Below, piece after piece: positions 7,380-14,487 of a stretch of 20,708 nt of DNA (position 1 is its first letter; the number at the start of each line of letters is the position of its first letter). The notes under the pieces were generated by a model that was given only the letters and a program-made list of their open reading frames with translations, was not told the origin of the DNA and ran no database searches. This DNA is from Phycisphaerales bacterium UBA3190. GTDB taxonomy: Bacteria > Planctomycetota > Phycisphaerae > Phycisphaerales > UBA1924. The DNA is taken from assembly GCA_002364005.1 (NCBI GenBank), contig DEXG01000015.1, positions 229,807-250,514 on the forward strand, in the 5' to 3' direction. The translations under genes and the position numbers were made by a program.

Positions 7380-8240
7380 ATGAGCAACCCATCTGCCCGT
7401 TTCTGCAGCGTCGGCCCGATCAAAGTCGGCCCATCCCAGCCCCTGGCCATCATCGCCGGCCCGTGCACGCTTGAGTCGCTGGAACTCGGGCTGGAAGTCG
7501 GCCGCCACTGCAAAGCCGTCTGCGAATCCCTCGGGCTCCCCTACATCTTTAAGGCCAGCTTCGACAAGGCCAATCGCTCCTCGATCAACTCCAAGCGGGG
7601 CATCGGGATTGAGCAGGGGCTCGAGCATTTCCAAGCCATCATGCAGGAACTCTGCGTCCCCACCACCACCGACATCCACGCCCCCGAGCAGGCCGAGGCG
7701 ATCGCACAGGCCGTGGATCTGATCCAGATCCCGGCATTCCTGTGCCGACAAACGGATCTGGTCGTTGCTTCGGCTGAAGAGGCCCAGAAGCACGGCAAGG
7801 GCGTGAACATCAAGAAGGGACAGTTCCTCTCCCCGCGTGAGATGGCCGGCCCGGTCCGCAAAGCCACCGAGGCGGGCTGCGACAATCTCATGCTCACCGA
7901 ACGGGGCACCTTCTTTGGCTACCACCGGCTGGTCAATGACTTCATCGGCATCGCGGACATGATGGAACTCGACTGCTCCAAGTTCACGAAACTCGGCTCG
8001 CCACCCGTGTGCTTCGATGTGACCCACTCGACCCAGCTCCCGGGCTCGGGCGAACAAACCGGAGGACGCCCGGATCGCGCCCTACAACTCGCCAAAGCCG
8101 CGACCGCGATCGGCGTGCATGCACTCTTCGTAGAGTGTCACCCGAACCCCAAGGAAGCGTGGTCAGACGGGGCGACGCAGGTGGGTTTTGAGATGTTTGA
8201 AGAGATCATCGCGAGCGCGGCGAAAATACGATCTGTATAA
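7380..8240 (+). CDS. kdsA: 3-deoxy-8-phosphooctulonate (Kdo-8-P) synthase, metal-dependent type
   Basis: The 286-residue enzyme condenses phosphoenolpyruvate with D-arabinose 5-phosphate to give Kdo-8-phosphate, the committed cytoplasmic step towards the Kdo that waaA uses. Family motifs are in place: IIAGPCTLES near the start, FKASFDKANRSS (KANRSS at residues 63-68), IQIPAFLCRQTDLV, NIKKGQFLSP, LTERGTFFGY and FDVTHS. Cys29 in AGPC occupies the position that is Asn in metal-independent E. coli KdsA, and His216, Glu252 and Asp263 (SDGAT) supply the other expected metal ligands, so this should be a class II enzyme. The start ATG 7380 lacks a strong ribosome site but gives the normal length and N terminus. 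Its 3' third is duplicated at 9947-10240. Confidence 0.96.
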   Translation: MSNPSARFCSVGPIKVGPSQPLAIIAGPCTLESLELGLEVGRHCKAVCESLGLPYIFKASFDKANRSSINSKRGIGIEQGLEHFQAIMQELCVPTTTDIHAPEQAEAIAQAVDLIQIPAFLCRQTDLVVASAEEAQKHGKGVNIKKGQFLSPREMAGPVRKATEAGCDNLMLTERGTFFGYHRLVNDFIGIADMMELDCSKFTKLGSPPVCFDVTHSTQLPGSGEQTGGRPDRALQLAKAATAIGVHALFVECHPNPKEAWSDGATQVGFEMFEEIIASAAKIRSV

Positions 8241-8317
8241 ACCCCTATATTCACCCATAAAGGATCCGTACGAAATATCGCATGGATTCTTCTTGTGTCG
8301 TCAATGAAACACAGGGT

Positions 8318-8339
8318 ACAGTGGGGAACCACCTGTTTT
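8318..8339 (+). terminator. Small hairpin with T-run between kdsA and the propeller gene
   Basis: ACAGTGG, GNRA-type loop GGAA, then CCA-C-CTGT (one bulged C) is followed by TTT. It could end the kdsA transcript. It abuts the next gene's ribosome site (GGAG, 8340-8343), so it might instead be a leader hairpin. Confidence 0.35.
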
Positions 8340-8349
8340 GGAGTATCCC

Positions 8350-9711
8350 ATGCGCGATTTATCCGCCGTTCTTTGCCAAATCGTGACGCTTACCTTCTTT
8401 ATCGCGGTCTCCGTCACCTCACCCGCGATGGGGCAGATCATCAACGAAGACTATAAAATCCTCCCTGACGATGGATCCGCTGGCGATGAGTTCGGTCAAG
8501 CCACCGCCATCCACAACGGCGTCGTTGTGGTGGGCGCAGATAACGATGATGACAATGGGATAAACTCGGGATCCTCATACATCATACATCTCATCCTTGA
8601 TATCGCGCCCATCAAGCTCCTCGCAAACGACGGTGCCGCCTCGGATCTCTTTGGCTTCTCCACCGCAATCGGCGTAAGGAATATTGCCCAAGGATCGCTC
8701 GGCGCAGTTGTCGGAGCACCGAACGACAGCGACAACGGAACCAACTCAGGATCAGCATACCTCTTCGACTCGTCGACTGGAAACCAGATATTCAAACTCC
8801 TGGCCACCGACGGCGCATTCGCTGATCACTTCGGGCAATCCGTTGCCATCGACAATGGGATCATCGTTATCGGTGCCCCGGACGATGACGATAATGGGAC
8901 CGATTCAGGGTCGGCCTATATCTTCGACGCAAACACAGGTCTGCAACTCGCCAAACTCCTCCCAGACGACGGTGCCGCCAATGACACATTTGGTTTCAAG
9001 GTCGCGATCTCGGGTGACATCATCGCCGTCAGCGCTCCGGGGCATCTCAACTCCGGCGGAGAAACCGGTACGATCTACCTCTTTAGCGCTTCCAAAGCAT
9101 CACAGTTCGCAAAGCTCTCTTCAAACGATGGCGCGCCCTACGAGCAGTTCGGCTATTCACTCAGCATTGATAACGGGATTGTCGCTGTGGGCGCGCTGAC
9201 AAGCGGATCCGCGTATATCTTCAACGCAAACACACAGGCGCTTATCAATAAGCTCATACCAAGCCCCCCAGGAAACGCGTTCGGTTGGTCGATCGATATC
9301 GACGGAAACAAGGTCGTCGTGGGTGACATATCCGATCCCGTCAACGGTCAAGGCTCGGGATCCGCGATCCTCTTCAATGCCTTTACCGGCACGCAAATCG
9401 CCAAGCTGCTCCCTAGCGACGGTTCCATCTTTGACCAGTTCGGGGCCTCGATCGGCATCGACAACGACCTCATCGTCATCGGGGCACGGAGCGATAGCGA
9501 CAACGGGGGCAGTTCTGGGTCGGCCTATGTCTTCGACATCTTCTGCCCCGCCGACCTCAACGGCGACGGCGAGCTCAACTTCTTCGATATATCCGCGTTC
9601 CTCGCCGCATTCGCCAACCAGAACCCGATCGCCGACTTCAACAACGATGGCCTCTTCAACTTCTTTGATGTCAGCGCGTTCCTGAACGCGTTCACACAGG
9701 GCTGCCCATAA
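8350..9711 (+). CDS. Secreted FG-GAP-like seven-repeat beta-propeller protein with GC-type dockerin tail
   Basis: The 453-residue product starts with a Sec signal peptide (hydrophobic LTFFIAVSVTSPAMGQ, likely cut near residue 29). Seven tandem repeats of about 45-60 residues follow, each built as K-L-L-x-x-D-G-A-x-x-D-x-F-G, then a hydrophobic strand pair ending V-G-A, an acidic DDDNG-type loop and GSAYIFD. Seven such units predict one complete beta-propeller of the integrin-alpha/FG-GAP type. Residues 399-453 form a dockerin-like module with two calcium-loop motifs (DLNGDGELNFFD, DFNNDGLFNFFD) and the terminal QGCP. The start is ATG 8350 with GGAG 6 nt upstream; an in-frame TTG at 8338 is less likely. 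A surface role in binding or adhesion is inferred. Base composition looks lower in GC than its neighbours, and it is flanked by the two kdsA 3' segments. Confidence 0.9.
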   Translation: MRDLSAVLCQIVTLTFFIAVSVTSPAMGQIINEDYKILPDDGSAGDEFGQATAIHNGVVVVGADNDDDNGINSGSSYIIHLILDIAPIKLLANDGAASDLFGFSTAIGVRNIAQGSLGAVVGAPNDSDNGTNSGSAYLFDSSTGNQIFKLLATDGAFADHFGQSVAIDNGIIVIGAPDDDDNGTDSGSAYIFDANTGLQLAKLLPDDGAANDTFGFKVAISGDIIAVSAPGHLNSGGETGTIYLFSASKASQFAKLSSNDGAPYEQFGYSLSIDNGIVAVGALTSGSAYIFNANTQALINKLIPSPPGNAFGWSIDIDGNKVVVGDISDPVNGQGSGSAILFNAFTGTQIAKLLPSDGSIFDQFGASIGIDNDLIVIGARSDSDNGGSSGSAYVFDIFCPADLNGDGELNFFDISAFLAAFANQNPIADFNNDGLFNFFDVSAFLNAFTQGCP

Positions 9712-9760
9712 TCAACCAACGAAGTATCTGGATCGCGGCATGATACAGGAGCCCCAGACA

Positions 9761-10273
9761 ATGCGTCTGATCCCGATCGAGCACGGCTCGGAACACGCGG
9801 TTGATCTTCAAACAGCGATCGATTTAGGATCTGAAGCCACGAGACAGGTCGTTGAAGCCACGCTCGATCTCTATGCGCGGAAGGGCCGTGAGCGACCATG
9901 GCTCAGCTATCTTGCGATCAAAGGTGTTCGCTGTGACGGTACATGCGACATGATGGAGCTCGACTGCTCCAAGTTCAGCGATGCGGGCTCGCCCCCCCAC
10001 TCTCCACCCGTCTGCTTCGATGTGACCCACTCGCCCCAGCTCTCCGACAGCCGCGCGCGGACCGGCGGGCGACCGGACCGGGCGTTGCAGTTGGCCAAGG
10101 CCGCCACGGCGCTCGGCGTACATTCGCTGTTCGTGGAGTGCCACCCGAACCCGAAAGAGGCGTGGTCGGACGGGGCGACGCAGTTGGGATTCAAGCAGTT
10201 CGAAGAGATCGTGTCGAGTGCCGCGAAGATCTGGTCAGTCTCTGCTTCATTCGAGGCCAGTGCGGGTTCATGA
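9761..10273 (+). pseudogene. Chimeric ORF: acetyltransferase N-terminus fused to a partial kdsA copy
   Basis: This 170-codon frame has an AGGAG ribosome site 9 nt before ATG 9761. Residues 1-62 read like the first part of a GNAT acetyltransferase (RPWLSYLAIKG..CDGTC), which then stops abruptly. From residue 63 (position 9947) the sequence is a copy of KdsA residues 193-286: by hand alignment about 77 of 94 positions are identical, with a 4-residue insertion (PPHS). It keeps the His, Glu and Asp that bind metal in KdsA but lacks the first two thirds, including the KANRSS and AGPC motifs, so it cannot be a working synthase. Ten unrelated residues (SASFEASAGS) end it. Many differences from kdsA are synonymous, suggesting that the copy evolved as a functional gene before it was truncated, or came from a relative. 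Confidence 0.8.
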
Positions 10274-10313
10274 ACGCTCATGAAAACCTGTGATTTGGGT
10301 TCTTGTCAAAATC

Positions 10314-10322
10314 TGCTAGAAT
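10314..10322 (+). promoter_or_regulatory. Extended -10 promoter just upstream of the zinc-ribbon gene
   Basis: TGCTAGAAT is an extended -10 element (TGn plus a 5/6 TATAAT match). TTGGGT lies 16 bp upstream as a weak -35. The start codon ATG 10332 is only 9 nt beyond the -10 and has no Shine-Dalgarno, so the transcript would be leaderless or nearly so. Confidence 0.45.
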
Positions 10323-10331
10323 ACCAGCAAT

Positions 10332-10832
10332 ATGACAAAGGATCCATACCACAAAGCACGAGATTCGTTTCGCAAATATGGCCCAGCCCTCCTCGTCATC
10401 GGCGGGGTGCTGGCTGCCATCGGAATCATTGATTTCATGGCCGCGTTCATTTCAATGGCAAACCAGAAGCCATTCAGCCACGAGCGCCCCCACTTCCCGA
10501 TTCTCTTCATCATCTGCGGCATCCCAGGCGTGTTGCTTGCCTCCATCGGGATGAAGCTCACCGGGATCGGGTATCTCAAGGAAGCGACAAAGTACATCGC
10601 AAAGGAGTCGTCGCCCGCGGCCCAGATCACGACGACCGCGATCCGATCCGCCATCCTCGACGACGATATCCCATGCCCGTCCTGCTCGACCCCGATCGAG
10701 CCCGACTCGAAGTTCTGCTCGCACTGCGGCATGCAGATCGGGGGGCTTGCGTGCGAAGCCTGCAACGCCCAGCTGCAGCCCGATGATCGCTTCTGCGGCG
10801 GATGCGGGGCAGCGGTCGGGACAGGCGCATGA
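10332..10832 (+). CDS. Small membrane protein with C-terminal double zinc ribbon
   Basis: The 166-residue product has two predicted membrane helices (about residues 18-42, ALLVIGGVLAAIGIIDFMAA, and 55-75, FPILFIICGIPGVLLASIGM). A soluble linker follows, then two zinc-ribbon half-motifs: CPSC...FCSHCG near residues 113-131 and CEAC...FCGGCG near 141-159, each CxxC-x(n)-CxxC. The ribbons are probably cytoplasmic. Proteins of this layout are widespread and functionally uncharacterised; I do not recognise a specific family. It overlaps the next gene by 4 bp (ATGA), which indicates translational coupling and a shared function. It appears to have its own promoter. Confidence 0.8.
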   Translation: MTKDPYHKARDSFRKYGPALLVIGGVLAAIGIIDFMAAFISMANQKPFSHERPHFPILFIICGIPGVLLASIGMKLTGIGYLKEATKYIAKESSPAAQITTTAIRSAILDDDIPCPSCSTPIEPDSKFCSHCGMQIGGLACEACNAQLQPDDRFCGGCGAAVGTGA

Positions 10833-11098
10833 GCAAGTCACCCAATGACTGGGGCATCAAAGACCTGCTCGGAGGGCTGCTGGGCGGGGCGATCTTGGCC
10901 ATCCTCGGGCTGTGGATGCTCCTGCTGCCCGGTGCTCGTGACCACGAACCCGCCAAGGACTCTGCCCGTTTGCTCGGGAAGCTGCTCGACCTCATCTGGT
11001 CGATCCCGGGTGGGCTCGCCCTTATCCTCATCGGCATGGCGATCTTTGGCCTCACCACCTACCAGATGGTCACCCAGTACAACAGGCCACGGCGGTAA
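10829..11098 (+). CDS. Small two-helix membrane protein, coupled to the zinc-ribbon gene
   Basis: The 89-residue hypothetical protein has two hydrophobic segments, about residues 13-35 (LLGGLLGGAILAILGLWMLL) and 59-80 (GGLALILIGMAIFGLTTYQM), joined by a charged loop (ARDHEPAKDSARLLGK). Its ATG lies in the ATGA overlap with the stop codon of the preceding gene. The frame could be extended to a GTG upstream, but the overlap start is the usual coupled arrangement. I recognise no family. Its context suggests a partner of the zinc-ribbon membrane protein. Confidence 0.7.
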   Translation: MSKSPNDWGIKDLLGGLLGGAILAILGLWMLLLPGARDHEPAKDSARLLGKLLDLIWSIPGGLALILIGMAIFGLTTYQMVTQYNRPRR

Positions 11099-11119
11099 GC
11101 GTTGGTGTATGCTGAGCCC

Positions 11120-12232
11120 ATGCACTCACTCACTCGCTCCATCATGCTCTCGCTGCTCACACTCATGGGGCTCTCACTTCCCGCCCTCGCTGACGACGAG
11201 CCCCTCCGCCTTGCCGTCATCGGCCTCGACCACGGCCATGTCGAGGGCGTCCTCTGGAACGCCACCGCACGCGACGACCTGCAAATCGTCGGCATCTACG
11301 ACCCCAGCTACGCCCTCTTCGTCAAATACCAAGACAAGTACCACCTCGACCCGGATCTGTTCTACGCCAACCTCGATCAGATGCTCGACGAGACCAAACC
11401 CGAAGCCGCCAGCGTGATGACACCGATCTCGCGCCACCTCGATGCGGTCCAGTCCTGCGCCCCGCGTGGTGTGCATACCTTGCTCGAGAAACCCCTCGCC
11501 TACGACCTCGACGAGGCCAGACAGATGGCGGCGTTGGGAAAACAGCACGGCGTGCATGTCCTCACAAACTTCGAGACCAGCTGGTACGCCTCGGTCCGCG
11601 AGGCCCAGCGGATGATCGAATCGGGCGAAGCGGGCACGCCCACGCGGGTGATCTTCCGCCACGGGCATAAGGGGCCCATCGAGATCGGGTGCAGCGATGA
11701 GTTCGTCCGCTGGCTGACCGACCCGGCATTCAACGGCGGCGGAGCGATCGTCGACTTCGGCTGCTACGGGGCCAACATCATGACCTGGCTCATGCACAAC
11801 CAACGCCCCACCAGCGTCACCGCCAACACCCAGACCCTCAAGCCGGATCTCTATCCCAATGTCGATGACGACGCGACGATCGTGCTGACCTACCCCAACG
11901 CGACGGCCGTCATACAGGCGTCGTGGGCATGGACACACGACAACAAGGAGATGGATGTCCACGCGACCGGGATGTCGATCCATGCCGCCAAATGGGATGC
12001 GTTGCAAACCCGCCTGCCCGACCAGCCCATGACCGATCTCGAGCCCCCCACCAAGCCCGATCACCTGCGTGACGAGTGGACCTATCTGCGTGCGTTGGTT
12101 CGAGGTCAGTGCGAGGTTGATCCGCTCTCGGGCATCGAGAACAACCTGATCGTGGCCGAGATCCTCGACGCGGCACGCCGGTCAGCGGCAACGGGTGAAA
12201 CCGTCATGCTCCCGGCAACGAACAGGCAGTGA
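11120..12232 (+). CDS. Secreted Gfo/Idh/MocA-family oxidoreductase
   Basis: The 370-residue protein has a signal peptide (SIMLSLLTLMGLSLPALA, cleavage near residue 24). A Rossmann domain follows, opening with LRLAVIGLDHGHVEG in place of the usual G-x-G-x-x-G, then VGIYDP. The conserved lysine motif is LLEKPLAYD (Lys near residue 124), and the C-terminal substrate domain has the GGGAIVDFGCYGAN strand. Members are NAD(P)-dependent sugar or cyclitol oxidoreductases, and some are glycosidases that use NAD transiently. The substrate here is unknown. Export is notable because exported members usually travel folded by the Tat route, yet no twin-arginine motif is visible. The start ATG 11120 has no ribosome site. 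TATGCT (11107-11112) lies 7 nt upstream, so a leaderless transcript is possible. Confidence 0.88.
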   Translation: MHSLTRSIMLSLLTLMGLSLPALADDEPLRLAVIGLDHGHVEGVLWNATARDDLQIVGIYDPSYALFVKYQDKYHLDPDLFYANLDQMLDETKPEAASVMTPISRHLDAVQSCAPRGVHTLLEKPLAYDLDEARQMAALGKQHGVHVLTNFETSWYASVREAQRMIESGEAGTPTRVIFRHGHKGPIEIGCSDEFVRWLTDPAFNGGGAIVDFGCYGANIMTWLMHNQRPTSVTANTQTLKPDLYPNVDDDATIVLTYPNATAVIQASWAWTHDNKEMDVHATGMSIHAAKWDALQTRLPDQPMTDLEPPTKPDHLRDEWTYLRALVRGQCEVDPLSGIENNLIVAEILDAARRSAATGETVMLPATNRQ

Positions 12233-12254
12233 GGAAAGTCGGAATCGGTGTGGG

Positions 12255-12328
12255 ACCATGGCTATCCCCGCCACGAAAGCTGAACAGCATGTGATGCTCA
12301 GCGCCGTTTGCGAATCTGTAGCCATGGT
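12255..12328. repeat. Long-spaced perfect inverted repeat upstream of the phosphatase gene
   Basis: ACCATGGCTA (12255-12264) and TAGCCATGGT (12319-12328) are perfect 10-bp arms 54 bp apart. A nested hairpin lies between them (AGCAT-gtg-ATGCT, 12286-12298). The right arm ends 14 bp before the phosphatase ATG. It fills most of the 110-bp gap after the oxidoreductase gene and would form a long RNA stem in any transcript crossing it. Confidence 0.55.
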
Positions 12329-12342
12329 GTGAGCGTATTCTG

Positions 12343-13887
12343 ATGATCAATCACCCCTCCACAAAGCGCACGACGCCGTGCATGCTGCTCTGCATCGGTC
12401 TGACCACGCTGATGGCTCAGGCCCAACCGCTTCTCTCCACAGCCCATCGGCCAGTAACGCCTGGGACGCCCGGGAGAGGAATCGCCAGCATCACCCGCGG
12501 CCCGTACTTGCAGCTGGGCACCCCCAGCAGCATGATTCTGCGCTGGAGGACCGATGTGGCGACCGATAGTCAAGTCATGTGGGGCTCAGCGCCGGGCCAG
12601 CTCACCGAGTCGCTCACAGACCCTGCCCTGACCACCGAGCACGAGGTCATGCTCACGGGGCTCACCCCGGGCACTCGATACTTCTACAGCGTGGGATCGA
12701 GCGTCCAAGTCCTTGCCGGCAACGACCCAGCCCACCACCTGACCACATCGCCGCCAGCGGGCAGCGACGAATCCGTGCGGGTCTGGGTGATTGGCGACTC
12801 GGGCACAGGCGACGACAACGCCCGGGCTGTGCGCGACGCGTACCTCCAGTATGCTCAGCCCGCTCCTGCTGATGTCTGGCTCACCCTGGGCGATAACGCC
12901 TACCTGCTCGGGACGGACAGTGAACATCAGCTCAAGCTGTTCGATATGTACCCGTCCATCCTGCGCACCACGCCCATCTGGCCTTCGATTGGAAACCACG
13001 ACGCTTTCAGCATCGACCAGGAGACCCAGACCGGCCCCTTCTTCGACATCTTCTTGCTGCCCACTCAGGGCCAGGCGGGCGGCGTCGCATCGGGCACCGA
13101 GGCCTACTACAGCTTTGACTACGCCAACATCCACTTCATCTGTCTCGACACCAGCGGCTCGGATCGCTCGATCGACGGCCCCATGCTGACCTGGCTGGCA
13201 CAGGACCTGCAAGCGACCCAGCAGCGCTGGCTCATTGCCTTCTTCCACCACCCGCCCTACTCGTTCGGGCACAACTCGGACAGCGAAGAACACGAGCCCG
13301 CGATGTTCCAGGTGCGGGAGCGGGTGCTGCCCATGCTTGAGAGCGCCGGGGTGGACCTCGTGCTCGGGGGGCACAGCCACTCGTATGAGCGATCGTACTT
13401 CCTCAACGGGCACTACGGCCTTTCCAGCTCGCTTGAACCCTCGATGATCCTGGACGAGGGCGACGGGCAGATCACCGGCACCGGGGCCTACCACAAACCC
13501 AGCGCTGGGCTCGTGCCCAATGAGGGCGCGGTCTTCGTCGTCGCGGGCTCGTCGGGGCTGCTCACGGGCGATACGCTGGGACACCCAGCGATGCAGAACT
13601 CACGCTTCGATCTGGGCTCGATGGTGATCGATATCTTCCCACATCGACTCGACGCGATCTTCCTAACCGACACGGGCGTGATCGGAGACCACTTCGTGAT
13701 CACCAAGGGCCCGCAACCCTGCATCGCCGATGTGAACCGCGACGGGGTGCTCGACTTCTTCGATGTCTCAACATACATCACCGCCTACACCGCCCAGACC
13801 CCCGCCGCTGATCTCGACGGGAACGGCACGCTCAACTTCTTCGACATCAGCATGTTCCTGACCGTGTTCAGCCAGGGCTGCCCCTGA
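12343..13887 (+). CDS. Secreted purple-acid-phosphatase-like metallophosphoesterase with GC-type dockerin tail
   Basis: The 514-residue product begins with a signal peptide (MLLCIGLTTLMAQAQP). An FN3-like N-terminal domain typical of purple acid phosphatases follows (RGPYLQLGTPSSMILRWRT, HEVMLTGLTPGTRYFYSVG), then a calcineurin-like phosphoesterase domain. The metal-binding blocks appear in order: GDSGTGDDN near residue 151, LGDNAYL near 183, GNHD near 217, FFHHPPYSFG near 302 and GGHSHSYER near 343. Residues 460-514 form a dockerin-like module (DVNRDGVLDFFD, DLDGNGTLNFFD) ending in QGCP, matching the propeller protein in length and layout. It probably releases phosphate from organic esters outside the cytoplasm. 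The start ATG 12343 lacks a clear ribosome site and is preceded by a large inverted repeat. Confidence 0.92.
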   Translation: MINHPSTKRTTPCMLLCIGLTTLMAQAQPLLSTAHRPVTPGTPGRGIASITRGPYLQLGTPSSMILRWRTDVATDSQVMWGSAPGQLTESLTDPALTTEHEVMLTGLTPGTRYFYSVGSSVQVLAGNDPAHHLTTSPPAGSDESVRVWVIGDSGTGDDNARAVRDAYLQYAQPAPADVWLTLGDNAYLLGTDSEHQLKLFDMYPSILRTTPIWPSIGNHDAFSIDQETQTGPFFDIFLLPTQGQAGGVASGTEAYYSFDYANIHFICLDTSGSDRSIDGPMLTWLAQDLQATQQRWLIAFFHHPPYSFGHNSDSEEHEPAMFQVRERVLPMLESAGVDLVLGGHSHSYERSYFLNGHYGLSSSLEPSMILDEGDGQITGTGAYHKPSAGLVPNEGAVFVVAGSSGLLTGDTLGHPAMQNSRFDLGSMVIDIFPHRLDAIFLTDTGVIGDHFVITKGPQPCIADVNRDGVLDFFDVSTYITAYTAQTPAADLDGNGTLNFFDISMFLTVFSQGCP

Positions 13888-13939
13888 TCCGGTGCTCCTG
13901 GATCGAACGAAGAATGTATCCCTATCACGCGTGTCCATG

Positions 13940-13966
13940 AAAAAACCGCTCCCTGACGGGCGCGGC
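13940..13966 (-). terminator. Intrinsic terminator of rpmA
   Basis: On the minus strand CCGC-G-CCC, loop GTCA, then GGG-A-GCGG forms a stem with one G-A mismatch followed by TTTTTT. It lies 28 bp after the rpmA stop, in the gap to the convergent phosphatase gene. The plus strand lacks a comparable T-run. Confidence 0.75.
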
Positions 13967-13994
13967 TCGTTTCAATCGGAATGTGATCGTTCGA

Positions 13995-14294
13995 TCAGTT
14001 GGCGTGTGCGGCGCGGTATTCACGCAGCCACTGCGGGCGAGCGATGTCGGCGTCGAGCGGATCGACATGCACGCGGCCGTTCTTCTGGAAGACGATCTTC
14101 CCGGTACCGACCGAGTAGAGGGTGTCGTCCTTGCCCTTGCGGACATTGAAGCCCGGGGTGAACTTGGTGCCACACTGACGGATGATGATCGAACCCGGCT
14201 TGGCGTATTCGCCGCCGTAGAGCTTGACCCCGCGGTACTGGGGATTTGAGTCACGCCCGTTCTTGGTCGAGCCCTGGCCTTTTTTATGTGCCAT
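13995..14294 (-). CDS. rpmA: 50S ribosomal protein L27
   Basis: The 99-residue protein is bacterial L27, whose N-terminal tail reaches the peptidyl-transferase centre. It starts MAHKKGQGSTKNGRDSNPQY, followed by RGVKLYGGEYAKPGSIIIRQ, GTKFTPGFNVRKGKDDTLYS and VGTGKIVF. These are classic L27 motifs and length (usually 84-95, with a slightly longer tail here). The start at 14294 has GGAG 9 nt upstream; the in-frame ATG at 14312 would add six residues not seen in L27. L27 usually sits beside rplU (L21), which is absent here. It follows a secreted-protein gene in the same direction after a 193-bp gap and has its own terminator. Confidence 0.98.
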   Translation of the reverse strand: MAHKKGQGSTKNGRDSNPQYRGVKLYGGEYAKPGSIIIRQCGTKFTPGFNVRKGKDDTLYSVGTGKIVFQKNGRVHVDPLDADIARPQWLREYRAAHAN

Positions 14295-14316
14295 AACACG
14301 GTTCTCCGTCAAGGAT

Positions 14317-14332
14317 CGGGCTTTGAGGCCCG
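14317..14332 (-). promoter_or_regulatory. Stem-loop in the rpmA leader
   Basis: On the minus strand CGGGC-CTCAAA-GCCCG forms a 5-bp hairpin ending 22 nt before the rpmA start and just ahead of its ribosome site. It could affect L27 translation, but a stem this short in GC-rich DNA may be chance. Confidence 0.3.
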
Positions 14333-14487
14333 GGATTGATCATCTGAGCGACTCGGCGCAATGCACGCGTCGCGGGGGCAAGCGTAGCCCTGCAATTGGT
14401 TGCTGTCCAGCACCTTGGGCCCTGTGGGTGGGCTCAATTTTCATCGAAATCCCAACCTGGGCGGGGCCAGGCGGGTTCCGAGCGGGT

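Noticed and set aside
12586..13584. 332-codon open frame on the minus strand
   Set aside because: It is antisense to the phosphatase catalytic blocks, with no motif of its own.
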